From assembly GCA_015231405.1 (NCBI GenBank), contig JADGBR010000012.1:1-41595 (forward strand): a DNA stretch of 41,595 nucleotides. The letters run 5' to 3'. Of the stretch, positions 24,806 to 32,587 are shown piece after piece (the stretch's first letter is position 1; every line of letters begins with the position of its first letter). Below the pieces are notes generated by a model. It searched no databases. It worked only from the letters and a program-made list of their open reading frames with translations, and had not been told where the DNA came from. The position numbers were made by a program, and so were the translations under genes. The stretch is from Candidatus Omnitrophota bacterium. Lineage in GTDB: Bacteria; Omnitrophota; Gorgyraeia; Tantalellales; Tantalellaceae.

Positions 24806-24862
24806 GGTCAGACCTGATATTTACACAAATCAGAATTGTCTGTGCAAATATGAGGTCTGACC
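24806..24862. repeat. REP-like palindrome (GTCAGACCT family), copy 3
   Basis: The 22-base arms (24806-24827 and 24841-24862) match with two differences. This is the best-preserved copy. It follows the MsrBA stop by 16 bases and could act as a transcription end. Confidence 0.85.
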
Positions 24863-24889
24863 ACAATACTAGCTGTGTTTAAAAATGAT

Positions 24890-25072
24890 ATGAAGAAACT
24901 CTTTAAAACGTCGTTGATCTTAATAGCTGTAGCAATATGTTCGTACACCTTGGTTGGGTGTTCCACGGTGGTGTATAAGCGGAACAAAGATGAGTCAAAC
25001 CCCTGTGATCAAGGAGTGGAGACTCTTTTTAAGGTCCAGGGCCCAAGGGCCGTTATGCAAACAAAATTCTGA
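24890..25072 (+). CDS. Small lipoprotein, unknown
   Basis: From the ATG at 24890 it has 60 residues: KKLFKTS, a hydrophobic core and a lipobox LVGC with the lipidated cysteine at about residue 24, followed by STVVYKR. A GTG at 24875 would add five residues. The mature part is only about 37 residues, with one further cysteine. No conserved domain is recognised and the ribosome site is poor. It may be a decayed or very small outer-membrane lipoprotein. It starts 27 bases after the REP-like palindrome. Confidence 0.55.
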   Translation: MKKLFKTSLILIAVAICSYTLVGCSTVVYKRNKDESNPCDQGVETLFKVQGPRAVMQTKF

Positions 25073-25177
25073 TGACGAGGCTGGTTGTCGTACCGGCAGG
25101 CCCTTCTTTAAGTTTTATGCCGGATCTTTTGCGAACTGACAATTTGCGCATAACTCATTTTGGTATCTGTAATTGCT

Positions 25178-25206
25178 TTGCCTTGATGGTAAACGCCTTG
25201 TATAAT
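25178..25206 (+). promoter_or_regulatory. Consensus sigma-70 promoter
   Basis: TTGCCT (25178-25183), exactly 17 bases, TATAAT (25201-25206). It heads the two-gene unit at 25310, leaving a leader of about 95 bases in which I see no clear structure. Confidence 0.65.
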
Positions 25207-25309
25207 ACCGCTTGTTCATCTTGAATTGTTACTATGCGGTCAGTGGGATGAGAGCCGGTTCTAATGGGTTGAAATCTTGTCTGAACTAAATTTTAAAAGG
25301 CTGCCAATT

Positions 25310-25423
25310 ATGATCTTACGTTTAATAGTAATGGGGTTTTTGCTGGGGATAGGGATATACCTCGGTTTTGTTTTTGTCAGAGGGGTGTTGTTTTGGATCA
25401 ATAAAAGGGGTAATGTCCGGTAA
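25310..25423 (+). CDS. 37-residue single-pass membrane peptide
   Basis: The ATG at 25310 follows AAAAGG. The product is almost one hydrophobic segment (ILRLIVMGFLLGIGIYLGFV), then a short basic tail FWINKRGNVR that should be cytoplasmic. Its stop (25421-25423) overlaps the next gene's start (25413) by 11 bases, supporting translation of both. The consensus promoter 100 bases upstream also supports expression. Function unknown. Confidence 0.55.
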   Translation: MILRLIVMGFLLGIGIYLGFVFVRGVLFWINKRGNVR

Positions 25424-25664
25424 CAACGAGAGACGTGGGAATAGGCGGAAAGCAGCGCCCGTTCAGTTCATTAGCAAAGATTTCCCAGGTAAACAAACGA
25501 GTATGACAGAGGCAAATAGAAAGATCAGTGTTGCGGGCGGAGCCGGCGGAGAGATCGATTCCGCCAATCTGAATGAACCGATAGTGGCGTTTATCTTCGG
25601 CCCGAAGGGCCTGATGTACAACATCACTCTCGAAGCCGCGAAGATGTCAAGGATAAAGAAATAA
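25413..25664 (+). CDS. Small soluble protein coupled to the membrane peptide
   Basis: This protein has 83 residues from ATG 25413, preceded by AAAAGGGG. A longer frame from 25368 would overlap the upstream gene fully and is less likely. The N-terminus is basic and disordered (NNERRGNRRK). The C-terminal half (NEPIVAFIFGPKGLMYNITLEAAKM) looks like one strand, a glycine turn and a helix. I recognise no family. The overlap with the membrane peptide suggests the two act together. Confidence 0.5.
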   Translation: MSGNNERRGNRRKAAPVQFISKDFPGKQTSMTEANRKISVAGGAGGEIDSANLNEPIVAFIFGPKGLMYNITLEAAKMSRIKK

Positions 25665-25728
25665 TGCCCGCGGCATGGTTACAGGCTGGCTAGTTTGATC
25701 GAGACAAGCTGGCCGGATAATTCAGTAA

Positions 25729-25938
25729 AGACGCATCGGTTTTGACGGACGAAAATATCAGCGGACTTCCCAATACGTCCGTAAAGGTGACCGCGAAGAA
25801 CGGATATTATTGCGCTTTGAGAGCTTAAGCGCCGGGTGGGGTCGCAGTCACGCCGATGGATCGGCTCCGGACCAAAAAGGTTATGAAATATCACGGCATA
25901 TTAACATGTATAACGATGATGGAAGTGTCGTTTGGTGA
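25729..25938 (+). other. Open frame without start codon, possible gene remnant
   Basis: Stop-to-stop frame of 69 codons with natural-looking composition (SAGWGRSHADGSAPDQKGYE, NDDGSVVW end) but no ATG or GTG near its beginning. It may be the tail of a lost gene in the 307-base gap before the AsmA-like gene. Nothing else is seen in that gap. Confidence 0.25.
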
Positions 25939-25971
25939 TCCGATCGAAGACATCGTCAGAAGGGAGATCCG

Positions 25972-27081
25972 TTGGGACTGATCGTGAGGGTCGTAAAATT
26001 GTTGATGGTAACGGCGGTGATAGCTTCGGTAGTGACCGCGGGGGTATTCGCTTATTTCTCAACTTACGGGAAAGGCCTTATCGAGAAAACCCTCAGCGGA
26101 GTTCTCGGGTCGGCTTTCGAGTTCAGGACGGTTTCACTGGATATTTCGTCATGCTCGGTCAGTTTTAAGGGGGTTACTTTCGAGAATGTCATAGGGCTTG
26201 AACCGAAAGTGTTCAACGCCGAAAAATTCACGGTGAAGCTGAACAGCGCCGCCTTCGAAAAAGAAAAGAAAATAGTCCTGGACGAGATATTTATCGACGG
26301 GGCTTCCATGAACATAGAAAGAGGACCCGACGGCAAGATAGGGCTCATGTATCCTGTTCCGCGGAAAGACGGGACTGGTGAGACGGGAAAAAACCCGAAG
26401 TTCGGTAGCGAGCCGGGGCTCCATGACATGCTTGAGAGCGTAAGGAAAATAACCGTCAGGAACTCCGTGGTCAGATTCTGGGATAATATGTTCCGGGGCG
26501 GGTCTTTCCTCGTCATGTGCGATAACGTTTCCATGGATATAACGGTCGATACCGAGAAAGGAAGAGAGAACGGATACGTAGATGAGCAGCTTTCATCGAG
26601 TTTTGACATAACTAATATGCCGAACGCTCCCGGGCAGGTACGGCTCGGAGCGGGTTTAAAGGTTTACCGGCCCTTCATCGAGGCTTCAGTCAGCATTTCC
26701 GCCGGCAATGTGGATATAAAGGCCATAAAGCCTTACCTCGACCTTTATACCCCGTTCATTTTCACCCAGGGCGTGTTCGACGCGGACCTAAGAGCGGATC
26801 TTTCGAGAACCGACGTTAATTCATTGACCACGATCTACTTCCATTCGGTTAATGTGGCGGTCAATCCGGCCAAAAGGGATACGGAGTTCCTTGAGGCGTC
26901 GGTCGCTAAGATCGTTCCCTATCTCACGTCAAATCAGGGAGGGATCGTATTTGATTTTATCGTAAGCGGTCCCGTTAAAGCTCCCGCCGTGACCATGGGC
27001 CCGAAACTTAAAGAAGCCGCGGGCATGGTCGTTATGGGTGAAGTGGGAAGATATATCCAGAATATGCAGAATATCAAATAA
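25972..27081 (+). CDS. AsmA/DUF748-like periplasmic protein
   Basis: This protein has 369 residues. A signal anchor (about 8-29) is followed by the AsmA-type opening, a helix and then FRTVSLDISSCSVSFKGVTFEN. Long repeating beta strands follow (IFIDGASMNIER, KITVRNSVVRF, VDIKAIKPYLDLY, GVFDADLRADLS), ending in GGIVFDFIVSGPVKAPAV, as in DUF748 proteins. AsmA-family proteins form elongated periplasmic beta structures linked to lipid transport or outer-membrane homeostasis. The TTG at 25972 is chosen because GAAGGGAG lies at a good distance before it. A perfect palindrome follows three bases after the stop and separates it from the next gene. Confidence 0.8.
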   Translation: MGLIVRVVKLLMVTAVIASVVTAGVFAYFSTYGKGLIEKTLSGVLGSAFEFRTVSLDISSCSVSFKGVTFENVIGLEPKVFNAEKFTVKLNSAAFEKEKKIVLDEIFIDGASMNIERGPDGKIGLMYPVPRKDGTGETGKNPKFGSEPGLHDMLESVRKITVRNSVVRFWDNMFRGGSFLVMCDNVSMDITVDTEKGRENGYVDEQLSSSFDITNMPNAPGQVRLGAGLKVYRPFIEASVSISAGNVDIKAIKPYLDLYTPFIFTQGVFDADLRADLSRTDVNSLTTIYFHSVNVAVNPAKRDTEFLEASVAKIVPYLTSNQGGIVFDFIVSGPVKAPAVTMGPKLKEAAGMVVMGEVGRYIQNMQNIK

Positions 27082-27083
27082 TC

Positions 27084-27134
27084 GTGTCAGGCCTCCCCAT
27101 TGGACAAAAATTGTCCAATGGGGAGGCCTGACAC
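27084..27134. repeat. Perfect REP-like palindrome (GTGTCAGGCCTCC family), copy 1
   Basis: The 24-base arms (27084-27107 and 27111-27134) are exact complements with a 3-base loop. It lies three bases after the AsmA-like stop. A second copy is at 27604-27680, so the pair brackets one gene. Confidence 0.92.
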
Positions 27135-27151
27135 TGTTGGGGAGCGGTAAA

Positions 27152-27598
27152 ATGGCGGATCGAAAAAGACCTATCGTAAAGAAACCGGAAGAGATATTGG
27201 CTGATGTTTTCGCGGGGCATAGCGAAGCGGTGTCCTTGGGAAGCGAGAACGGGAAGAGGTATTTGCTGAATTTTATCGAAAAGTTCAACTCTATCCCTAA
27301 TTCGGTGAAGTTCTTTATCTATGATCTTCTTGCGGAAGACGCCTACCAGGCTGACGATCTTGTCTTATGCAGGCAGGCGGTAGTTCGTGCGGGGGAATAT
27401 CTGGAAGAGGCACGGGAGCAGGCAAGCCGGCAATTGACCGATTATCTGCCCGCACTCCGTTTCATCGAACGGGGGATATCGCTCATGGCCGAAGCAGGCG
27501 AATTTGAAGACGCCCTGTCCTTATGCGATCTGGCTATCGGGATAGGCCTGGGGAAAGCGTACGCGGCCAAAAAAGCTTCCATAGAAAAAATGCTGTAA
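27152..27598 (+). CDS. Helical, TPR-like protein bracketed by two palindromes
   Basis: This protein has 148 residues from the ATG at 27152, behind GGGGAGCGG. An earlier in-frame start at 27038 would run through the palindrome and is rejected. The sequence is soluble and all-helical. Residues about 50-130 resemble one or two helical hairpins of a TPR-like fold (ALRFIERGISLMAEAGEFED, ALSLCDLAIGIGLGKAYAAKK). No enzyme motif is visible. It is probably an adaptor or structural protein. Confidence 0.65.
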   Translation: MADRKRPIVKKPEEILADVFAGHSEAVSLGSENGKRYLLNFIEKFNSIPNSVKFFIYDLLAEDAYQADDLVLCRQAVVRAGEYLEEAREQASRQLTDYLPALRFIERGISLMAEAGEFEDALSLCDLAIGIGLGKAYAAKKASIEKML

Positions 27599-27603
27599 CG
27601 AAT

Positions 27604-27680
27604 AACGGTGTCAGGCCTCCCCATTAGACAAAATGTTACTTTTTCGTATTTTTTGTCCAATGGGGAGGCCTGACACCGTT
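27604..27680. repeat. REP-like palindrome (GTGTCAGGCCTCC family), copy 2
   Basis: The 30-base arms (27604-27633 and 27651-27680) pair with one mismatch and a 17-base loop. The palindrome sits six bases after the TPR-like gene stop and 18 bases before the flavoprotein start. Confidence 0.92.
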
Positions 27681-27698
27681 CAGGGGGAGGAGGGTGAT

Positions 27699-28346
27699 AT
27701 GAGGATAATGGCTATTAATGGGAGTCCGAGGAAGGAATGGAATACCGCTTCCATGCTGAAGAATGCGCTTCTTGGCGCTTCCTCTAAAGGGGCTGAGACG
27801 GAACTGGTGCATCTTTACGATCTTTGTTACAAGGGGTGCGTCAGTTGTTTCGCGTGTAAGGAGAAGGGAGGGAAGAGTTTTGGGACATGCGCCATAAAGG
27901 ATGATCTCTCGGATATTTTTAAAAAGGTCGAGGCCTCGGACGCGGTCATTTTAGGGTCTCCTGTCTATCTCGGCTCCGTTACGGGCGAGATGCAGTCGTT
28001 CCTGGAAAGGCTTATATTTCCCTATCTGGAATACACCGATCCGCCCGGAACGCTTTTCCCTAAAAAGATACCGACGGGGTTCATATACACTATGGGTATC
28101 CCGGAGAGCGGCCTGACGCAGTTCGGTTATGACCGCCGTTTCGCGGCGACAAGCGACATCCTTAAAAGGATATTCGGCTCGAACGAAATGGTATGCTCTT
28201 TCGACACTTACCAGTTCGAGGATCATTCGAAAGTTCATGCCCCGAGGTTCGATCCCGCGTTGAAGAAGAAAAGGCGTGATGAAATATTTCCGCTTGACCT
28301 CCGGAAAGCTTTCGACCTGGGGGTGCGTTTCGCGGCCGGGGTGTAG
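27699..28346 (+). CDS. Flavodoxin-like NADPH-dependent FMN reductase / iron-sulfur flavoprotein type
   Basis: This protein has 215 residues from ATG 27699, with GGGAGGAGG upstream. It opens with IMAINGSPRKEWNT, the FMN phosphate loop. C47-x2-C50-x2-C53 and C64 (CVSCFACKEK...GTC) form the cysteine cluster that can hold an iron-sulfur centre in iron-sulfur flavoproteins. GSPVYLGSVTGEMQSFLER binds the flavin ring. The protein probably moves electrons from NAD(P)H or ferredoxin to a small acceptor; which one cannot be told. An alternative start at 27633 lies inside the palindrome and is rejected. Confidence 0.88.
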   Translation: MRIMAINGSPRKEWNTASMLKNALLGASSKGAETELVHLYDLCYKGCVSCFACKEKGGKSFGTCAIKDDLSDIFKKVEASDAVILGSPVYLGSVTGEMQSFLERLIFPYLEYTDPPGTLFPKKIPTGFIYTMGIPESGLTQFGYDRRFAATSDILKRIFGSNEMVCSFDTYQFEDHSKVHAPRFDPALKKKRRDEIFPLDLRKAFDLGVRFAAGV

Positions 28347-28375
28347 GAAAGAATTTTTAAAAAGGAGGAAGTAAT

Positions 28376-30043
28376 ATGAATAAGTCGACCCTGTTTTGCC
28401 TGTTGTTCTGTTTCGCTGCTTTTTTGTCGGGAGCCGAGGAGAGCGTTCCCTCGTCGATAAAAGCCGTGACTTTATATCCTTCCGAGGCGCTTATTACGCG
28501 GGAGGCCGTTTTTAAGGCGGGAAAGGGGATAGATAAGATACAACTGGATATCGAGGCGTTCTACGTGGACGGGGATTCGGTATCCGCGGCGGTGTTCGGG
28601 GACGGCCAGACCATGGGCGTCCAGCTGAAAGAGAAATATCTCACGGAGATGCCCCAAGCCGCGGTGAAAGAGCTCGAAAAAAAACTCGAGGACCTGAAAG
28701 AGTCCCGGAAAGCCGCCGCGCATACCGGCGAGGTTCTCTCTAAAAAAGAGGAATTCCTCAACGGGGTCGTGAATTTCGCAAATGTTCAGGTGCCCGTGGA
28801 AATGAAGACATCTTTCCCAAAGCCGGAGGACCTAGCGGGAACGATGGATTTTCTGGGAATTAATTTCACACAGGTATATAAAGAGAGGGACCTCGTCGAG
28901 ATACAGCTCCGCGATATGGACAAAGAGATCGAGAGGGTCGAGAACGAGCTCGGCGCGGTGCGCGGCCCCGCTGACAGGGCAAAATACATGATAGAGATAC
29001 TATTCGACTCGAAAAAAGAGCAGGAGATCAGGATAGAGGCGAGCTACCTCGTCTCTTATGCCGGATGGGAGCCGCTCTACAGGGCCGACGTGCCGGCAGG
29101 GCTAGGCGCGCTGAATCTCACAATGTTCTCCTCGGCGAGGCAGACGACAGGTGAGGACTGGAAAAAGATAAAGCTCAGCCTGTCTAATGTTCAGCCTCTT
29201 CAAGGCGGAAGCCTTCCAGATCCGGGCAAATGGGATATATATCTTCTTCCTAAGGAGCCTCAGCCCGCGCCTGAGGTATGGATGATGAGAACAAGAAAGG
29301 CCATGGTAGCCTCGGAAATGGCCGATGCCGGCGTTTCGGCCGATCGGGAAGAAAGCGCTCCTCCCGCGGCGAAAAGTGACTTAGCGGGATACGCTTCGGC
29401 AACACGTTCCGAAACGGCGATGTCGTTCGAGTATCTTCTCCCAGAGCCGCTCGACATACCGTCGAGGGAGGAGAGTTCGGTCCTTCCGGTCTTCACTAAA
29501 AGCGTGAAGGGAGAATATTTTCATTTTTGCGCTCCCCAGGTGAATTCTCAGGTGTTCATGGTATGCAGGGCCGAAAGCGACCGCGAGATCCTAGGCGGCA
29601 TGCTGAACATCTATTTTGGCGGGAAGTATGTCGGTAAGGTATATCTTTCCGAAAAAAAGCCGGGCGAGTTCTTCGATATACCGCTCGGAGCCGACCGCGA
29701 GGTTAATGTGAAACGCGAGAAGGTGAAAGACAAACTCGATGAAACTTTCCTCGGCAAGATAGAAAGGCTGACGGTCATGCGGTCTCTTTCTTTCAGGATA
29801 ACCGTCGAGAATATGAAAGACAAACCGGCGCTCCTCCGGCTCGTCGACGCTATTCCCGTTTCCGCGACGGATAAGGTCGTGGTCAAGGATTTGGTGTTCT
29901 CAGTACAGCCTGACGAAAAGAATTACCTTGGAAAAGAAGGCGTCATGCTCTGGAAGATCCCATTAGGCCCGAAAGAAACTAAAACGGTGACGGTCGATCT
30001 CAATGTGACTTACCCGAAGGATGAGACTGTAGCGGGGCTGTAA
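28376..30043 (+). CDS. DUF4139 (mucoidy inhibitor MuiA-like) exported protein
   Basis: This protein has 555 residues. The signal peptide (about 1-20) is followed by the DUF4140 strand region (IKAVTLYPSEALITREA, 28-45), a coiled coil (about 92-130) and then DUF4139. That domain includes ASYLVSYAGWEPLYRADV and later TGEDWKKIKLSLSNVQP. The C-terminus has repeated strands ending with ETKTVTVDLNVTYP. The AAAAAGGAGG ribosome site is strong. This family is widespread in Gram-negative periplasms; the MuiA name comes from an effect on mucoid growth, but the mechanism is unknown. It is 29 bases downstream of the flavoprotein gene and may share its transcript. Confidence 0.9.
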   Translation: MNKSTLFCLLFCFAAFLSGAEESVPSSIKAVTLYPSEALITREAVFKAGKGIDKIQLDIEAFYVDGDSVSAAVFGDGQTMGVQLKEKYLTEMPQAAVKELEKKLEDLKESRKAAAHTGEVLSKKEEFLNGVVNFANVQVPVEMKTSFPKPEDLAGTMDFLGINFTQVYKERDLVEIQLRDMDKEIERVENELGAVRGPADRAKYMIEILFDSKKEQEIRIEASYLVSYAGWEPLYRADVPAGLGALNLTMFSSARQTTGEDWKKIKLSLSNVQPLQGGSLPDPGKWDIYLLPKEPQPAPEVWMMRTRKAMVASEMADAGVSADREESAPPAAKSDLAGYASATRSETAMSFEYLLPEPLDIPSREESSVLPVFTKSVKGEYFHFCAPQVNSQVFMVCRAESDREILGGMLNIYFGGKYVGKVYLSEKKPGEFFDIPLGADREVNVKREKVKDKLDETFLGKIERLTVMRSLSFRITVENMKDKPALLRLVDAIPVSATDKVVVKDLVFSVQPDEKNYLGKEGVMLWKIPLGPKETKTVTVDLNVTYPKDETVAGL

Positions 30044-30120
30044 GTCAATCAGTCTTTCGGTACAATGCAAATCAATACAAGGAGGTGTTTTTTTGTTTAT
30101 GTAATCAGGCTTTTGTATGG

Positions 30121-30126
30121 TATAAT
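30121..30126 (+). promoter_or_regulatory. -10 box of the secreted GNAT/kinase-like gene
   Basis: GGTATAATGAT, the same context as the -10 boxes at 32561 and 38363. No good -35 box is present. A consensus AAGGAGGTG (30080-30088) lies upstream but has no gene behind it. Confidence 0.5.
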
Positions 30127-30162
30127 GATTGGTCTTGATTTACAATTACAATACGGGTACCT

Positions 30163-32523
30163 ATGCATAAAAAAAATGGTAAGAGATGTTTATTTTGCCG
30201 GAAATTAATGGCTTTATCTGTCGCGTTGTTAATGTTGTTAAATGAACCTGGCTTCGGGCTTTCGCCGACTTCGTTTTTCAAACCTATTACGCGTTCGGGG
30301 AAAGATGAGACAGGTATGAAAGGCGGTCCGAACTCGGATCGATTTTTCCTCGAAGCGGTCTCTCAATATGCGGATAGCGCTAATTCCGTTTACGCCGGGA
30401 TCGGTATTTCGGAAAAGACAAAGACTGATGAGATCTCGGAACAGGTGGGTATGGCCGTAGACGCTTACAGGGAAAGCGCCGAGCATGTATCAGCGGATAA
30501 TAAGAGAGATATGAGCGAATTCCCGTTAATGCCCGCGGATATTTTCGGGCTCGATATAAGGAGAGAAATTACCGGGGATAGCCTGGAATTCGCGACGAAG
30601 CTGAACGACGAGACTTACAACGACAGGAATGATACGCGCGGGGTCCGTTATCCGGCAAAACCGTGGTTTGACACCTCAAAAAGCCTGATCTACACCCACG
30701 GGCGGTATTCTTTCAGGTGCCTCGAGAATATGAATATGAAAAAACACGGGAACGCGCAGTATGTTTTCGGTATTATGCGCGACGGCGAGATGATCGGCCA
30801 CGGGATCGCCATGCATTTAAAGGGTCAGAGGAACGCTCTTTTTCGGTACGGGATCCACAAACGTTTCAGGGAACGCGGTCACGGAAGCGCCGTGCTGCTT
30901 CCCCTTATGTCGATGTGCGTAAATACCGATACCGGGCTTTTTAGTGATGACGGCGTCGACCGGCTCGAACTTATGACAGGCGCTTTCCAGAACAAAAATG
31001 ACACATGGTATTACGACCTCTTAAAAAAGCTTCTCATTAAAGCTGGGTTCTTTCCGGGGAAGAACGATGGCCTTTGTTTTTCGCTAAAAACGAACTATTT
31101 CGACGTTAAAGAGGAAGAGGGGTATTACCCTGCGCCTGATGATATCAGGGTAGTGGAATGGATAAAGAAAGGAGTGTGGCAAGTTGTGGATAAAAAGTCC
31201 GGGCGTTCGTGGTTCATGAAGATCAAACAAAAGGATCAGACAGAAAGAGAGATCTTGGGGTACAAGCTCGCCTCCGAGGTAGGAGCGAATGGCGTCCCAT
31301 GGCTCGAATGGCGACTGGCCGATATCGACAACGAACGGAGGATGTTCGAGGAGGACATAGATGAACGCGTATGGGAAAGGGAGCTTAAGGAATTCGGTTA
31401 CGATCCCGAAAGAGGGGAAGGGATAGAGGACGCAAAGATCGTTCTGGTAAGGGATATCGACGATATGAAGGAGGAAGATATTCTCTTCGGTGGGCGGCCG
31501 TCGCTCTCTGATCTACTGGTATTTCTGGTGTTCACTTTCCCTGAGGATATTACCGAGGGATATAACAGTATCGTATCAGTAATGAACGGGGTTAAAAAAT
31601 TTTTCGTTTACGATCTTGAATCGATAGCGCATATAAGAAGCCCGGAAGCTCCGGTAGGGAGCTTTACGAACTGGATCAGAGAAAATCCCGGGGAATTGAC
31701 CCCCGCGAAGATAGAGTGGGCGATCAGAAGGGTTAAAGGCCTTACGGATGAAAGGTTGTCGAAATATGTTTCGGAGATGGGGGTAAGCGCTACTACCAAG
31801 GACTCCGTGCGGGAGGTGCTGGAAAGGAGAAGGGACAGCATCGAGGATATGGTAGAACGCGTCATCAGAGTGGCTATGAAAGGGTCAGAGCCCACGGATC
31901 CGGCCCCGATCGATGTCGAGACCGAGCGGAAGCATTCAGTCTCATTCAAAGACGAATTCGAGCTATTACAGAGGAAGGACGAAACGTCCGTTTCTTTCAT
32001 AGCCGTAAGCAACAGCTGGATAAAAGGGTATGAACACGGTAATGAGCAGTACGAGGCCCTCAATCCGCTGCTCTCAGGGATACGGAATTTCTGCAGGAAT
32101 AATCGTATAGCTTTCATAGAGGGAGATGACGGCAAAGTTGCCGGAGATGTGAACGCCCTTGATAGAGGCGCCAGGGGGATAGTGCTCGGAGGCAAAGAAG
32201 CGGTATCTCTTATCGAAACCCGTCGTAAGGAGCTTGGTATCGAAAAGAACGGTAACGTTCTCCTCGCGGAAGTTGACAGTTCGGACCTCAACGAGGAGAG
32301 CTATATGCGTCTTATGGAGATGCTTTCTTTGATGCTTTCTCTTTTGAGGTATCGGGGAATGCAGGGAGATTACATCGAGAAAAATACGGTCCATATACAG
32401 ATATCCCATCCCGAACTCGGCTTCCTTTTTGATGAAAATAGGAATGTCATAAAATTCTGTCCCGCCAAACCTGAGGACGTCGAGTCGCTTCGGCCCATCT
32501 ACGCCGCCCAGGCATCGGCGTAA
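30163..32523 (+). CDS. Large secreted protein with GNAT-like and kinase-like regions
   Basis: This protein has 786 residues. A signal peptide occupies about 1-33 (GFGLS cut region). Residues 165-310 resemble a GNAT acetyltransferase, with strands before RYGIHKRFRERGHGSAVL, where R236-x2-G239-x-G241 fits the acetyl-CoA pyrophosphate loop. Residues 330-490 resemble a kinase-like fold of the HipA or lanthionine-kinase sort: a strand pair with FMKIK (K353, K355), E361, N468 and D484 in FVYDLES. The last 170 residues form an alpha/beta domain of unknown kind. All these assignments are by pattern only. An exported acetyltransferase or kinase would lack the usual cofactors, so the regions may be binding folds or the protein may be retained. 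Confidence 0.6.
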   Translation: MHKKNGKRCLFCRKLMALSVALLMLLNEPGFGLSPTSFFKPITRSGKDETGMKGGPNSDRFFLEAVSQYADSANSVYAGIGISEKTKTDEISEQVGMAVDAYRESAEHVSADNKRDMSEFPLMPADIFGLDIRREITGDSLEFATKLNDETYNDRNDTRGVRYPAKPWFDTSKSLIYTHGRYSFRCLENMNMKKHGNAQYVFGIMRDGEMIGHGIAMHLKGQRNALFRYGIHKRFRERGHGSAVLLPLMSMCVNTDTGLFSDDGVDRLELMTGAFQNKNDTWYYDLLKKLLIKAGFFPGKNDGLCFSLKTNYFDVKEEEGYYPAPDDIRVVEWIKKGVWQVVDKKSGRSWFMKIKQKDQTEREILGYKLASEVGANGVPWLEWRLADIDNERRMFEEDIDERVWERELKEFGYDPERGEGIEDAKIVLVRDIDDMKEEDILFGGRPSLSDLLVFLVFTFPEDITEGYNSIVSVMNGVKKFFVYDLESIAHIRSPEAPVGSFTNWIRENPGELTPAKIEWAIRRVKGLTDERLSKYVSEMGVSATTKDSVREVLERRRDSIEDMVERVIRVAMKGSEPTDPAPIDVETERKHSVSFKDEFELLQRKDETSVSFIAVSNSWIKGYEHGNEQYEALNPLLSGIRNFCRNNRIAFIEGDDGKVAGDVNALDRGARGIVLGGKEAVSLIETRRKELGIEKNGNVLLAEVDSSDLNEESYMRLMEMLSLMLSLLRYRGMQGDYIEKNTVHIQISHPELGFLFDENRNVIKFCPAKPEDVESLRPIYAAQASA

Positions 32524-32568
32524 TTTAGTAAGTTCAATTACTTTTTGGGCCTGATTTTGGTATAATGA
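32521..32568 (-). pseudogene. Short serine-recombinase fossil overlapping a promoter
   Basis: On the minus strand 16 codons read SLYQNQAQKVIELTKL, against PLYQKHAQKVTELRLL in the fragment at 20140. The DNA shares TTACTTTTTGGGC exactly, and about 30 of 37 bases. On the plus strand the same bases supply TATAAT (32561-32566), the probable -10 box of the next gene. Confidence 0.4.
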
Positions 32569-32587
32569 GTCCGCCCAAAAAGGAAAA

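Noticed and set aside
25679-25894. 71-residue minus-strand frame
   Set aside because: No ribosome site, arginine-rich shadow composition, and opposed to a more natural plus-strand frame.
27038-27151. Earlier start for the TPR-like gene
   Set aside because: It overlaps the AsmA-like gene and reads through a perfect palindrome; ATG 27152 has a good ribosome site.
27633-27698. Earlier start for the flavoprotein
   Set aside because: It lies inside the palindrome 27604-27680; the FMN loop begins directly after ATG 27699.
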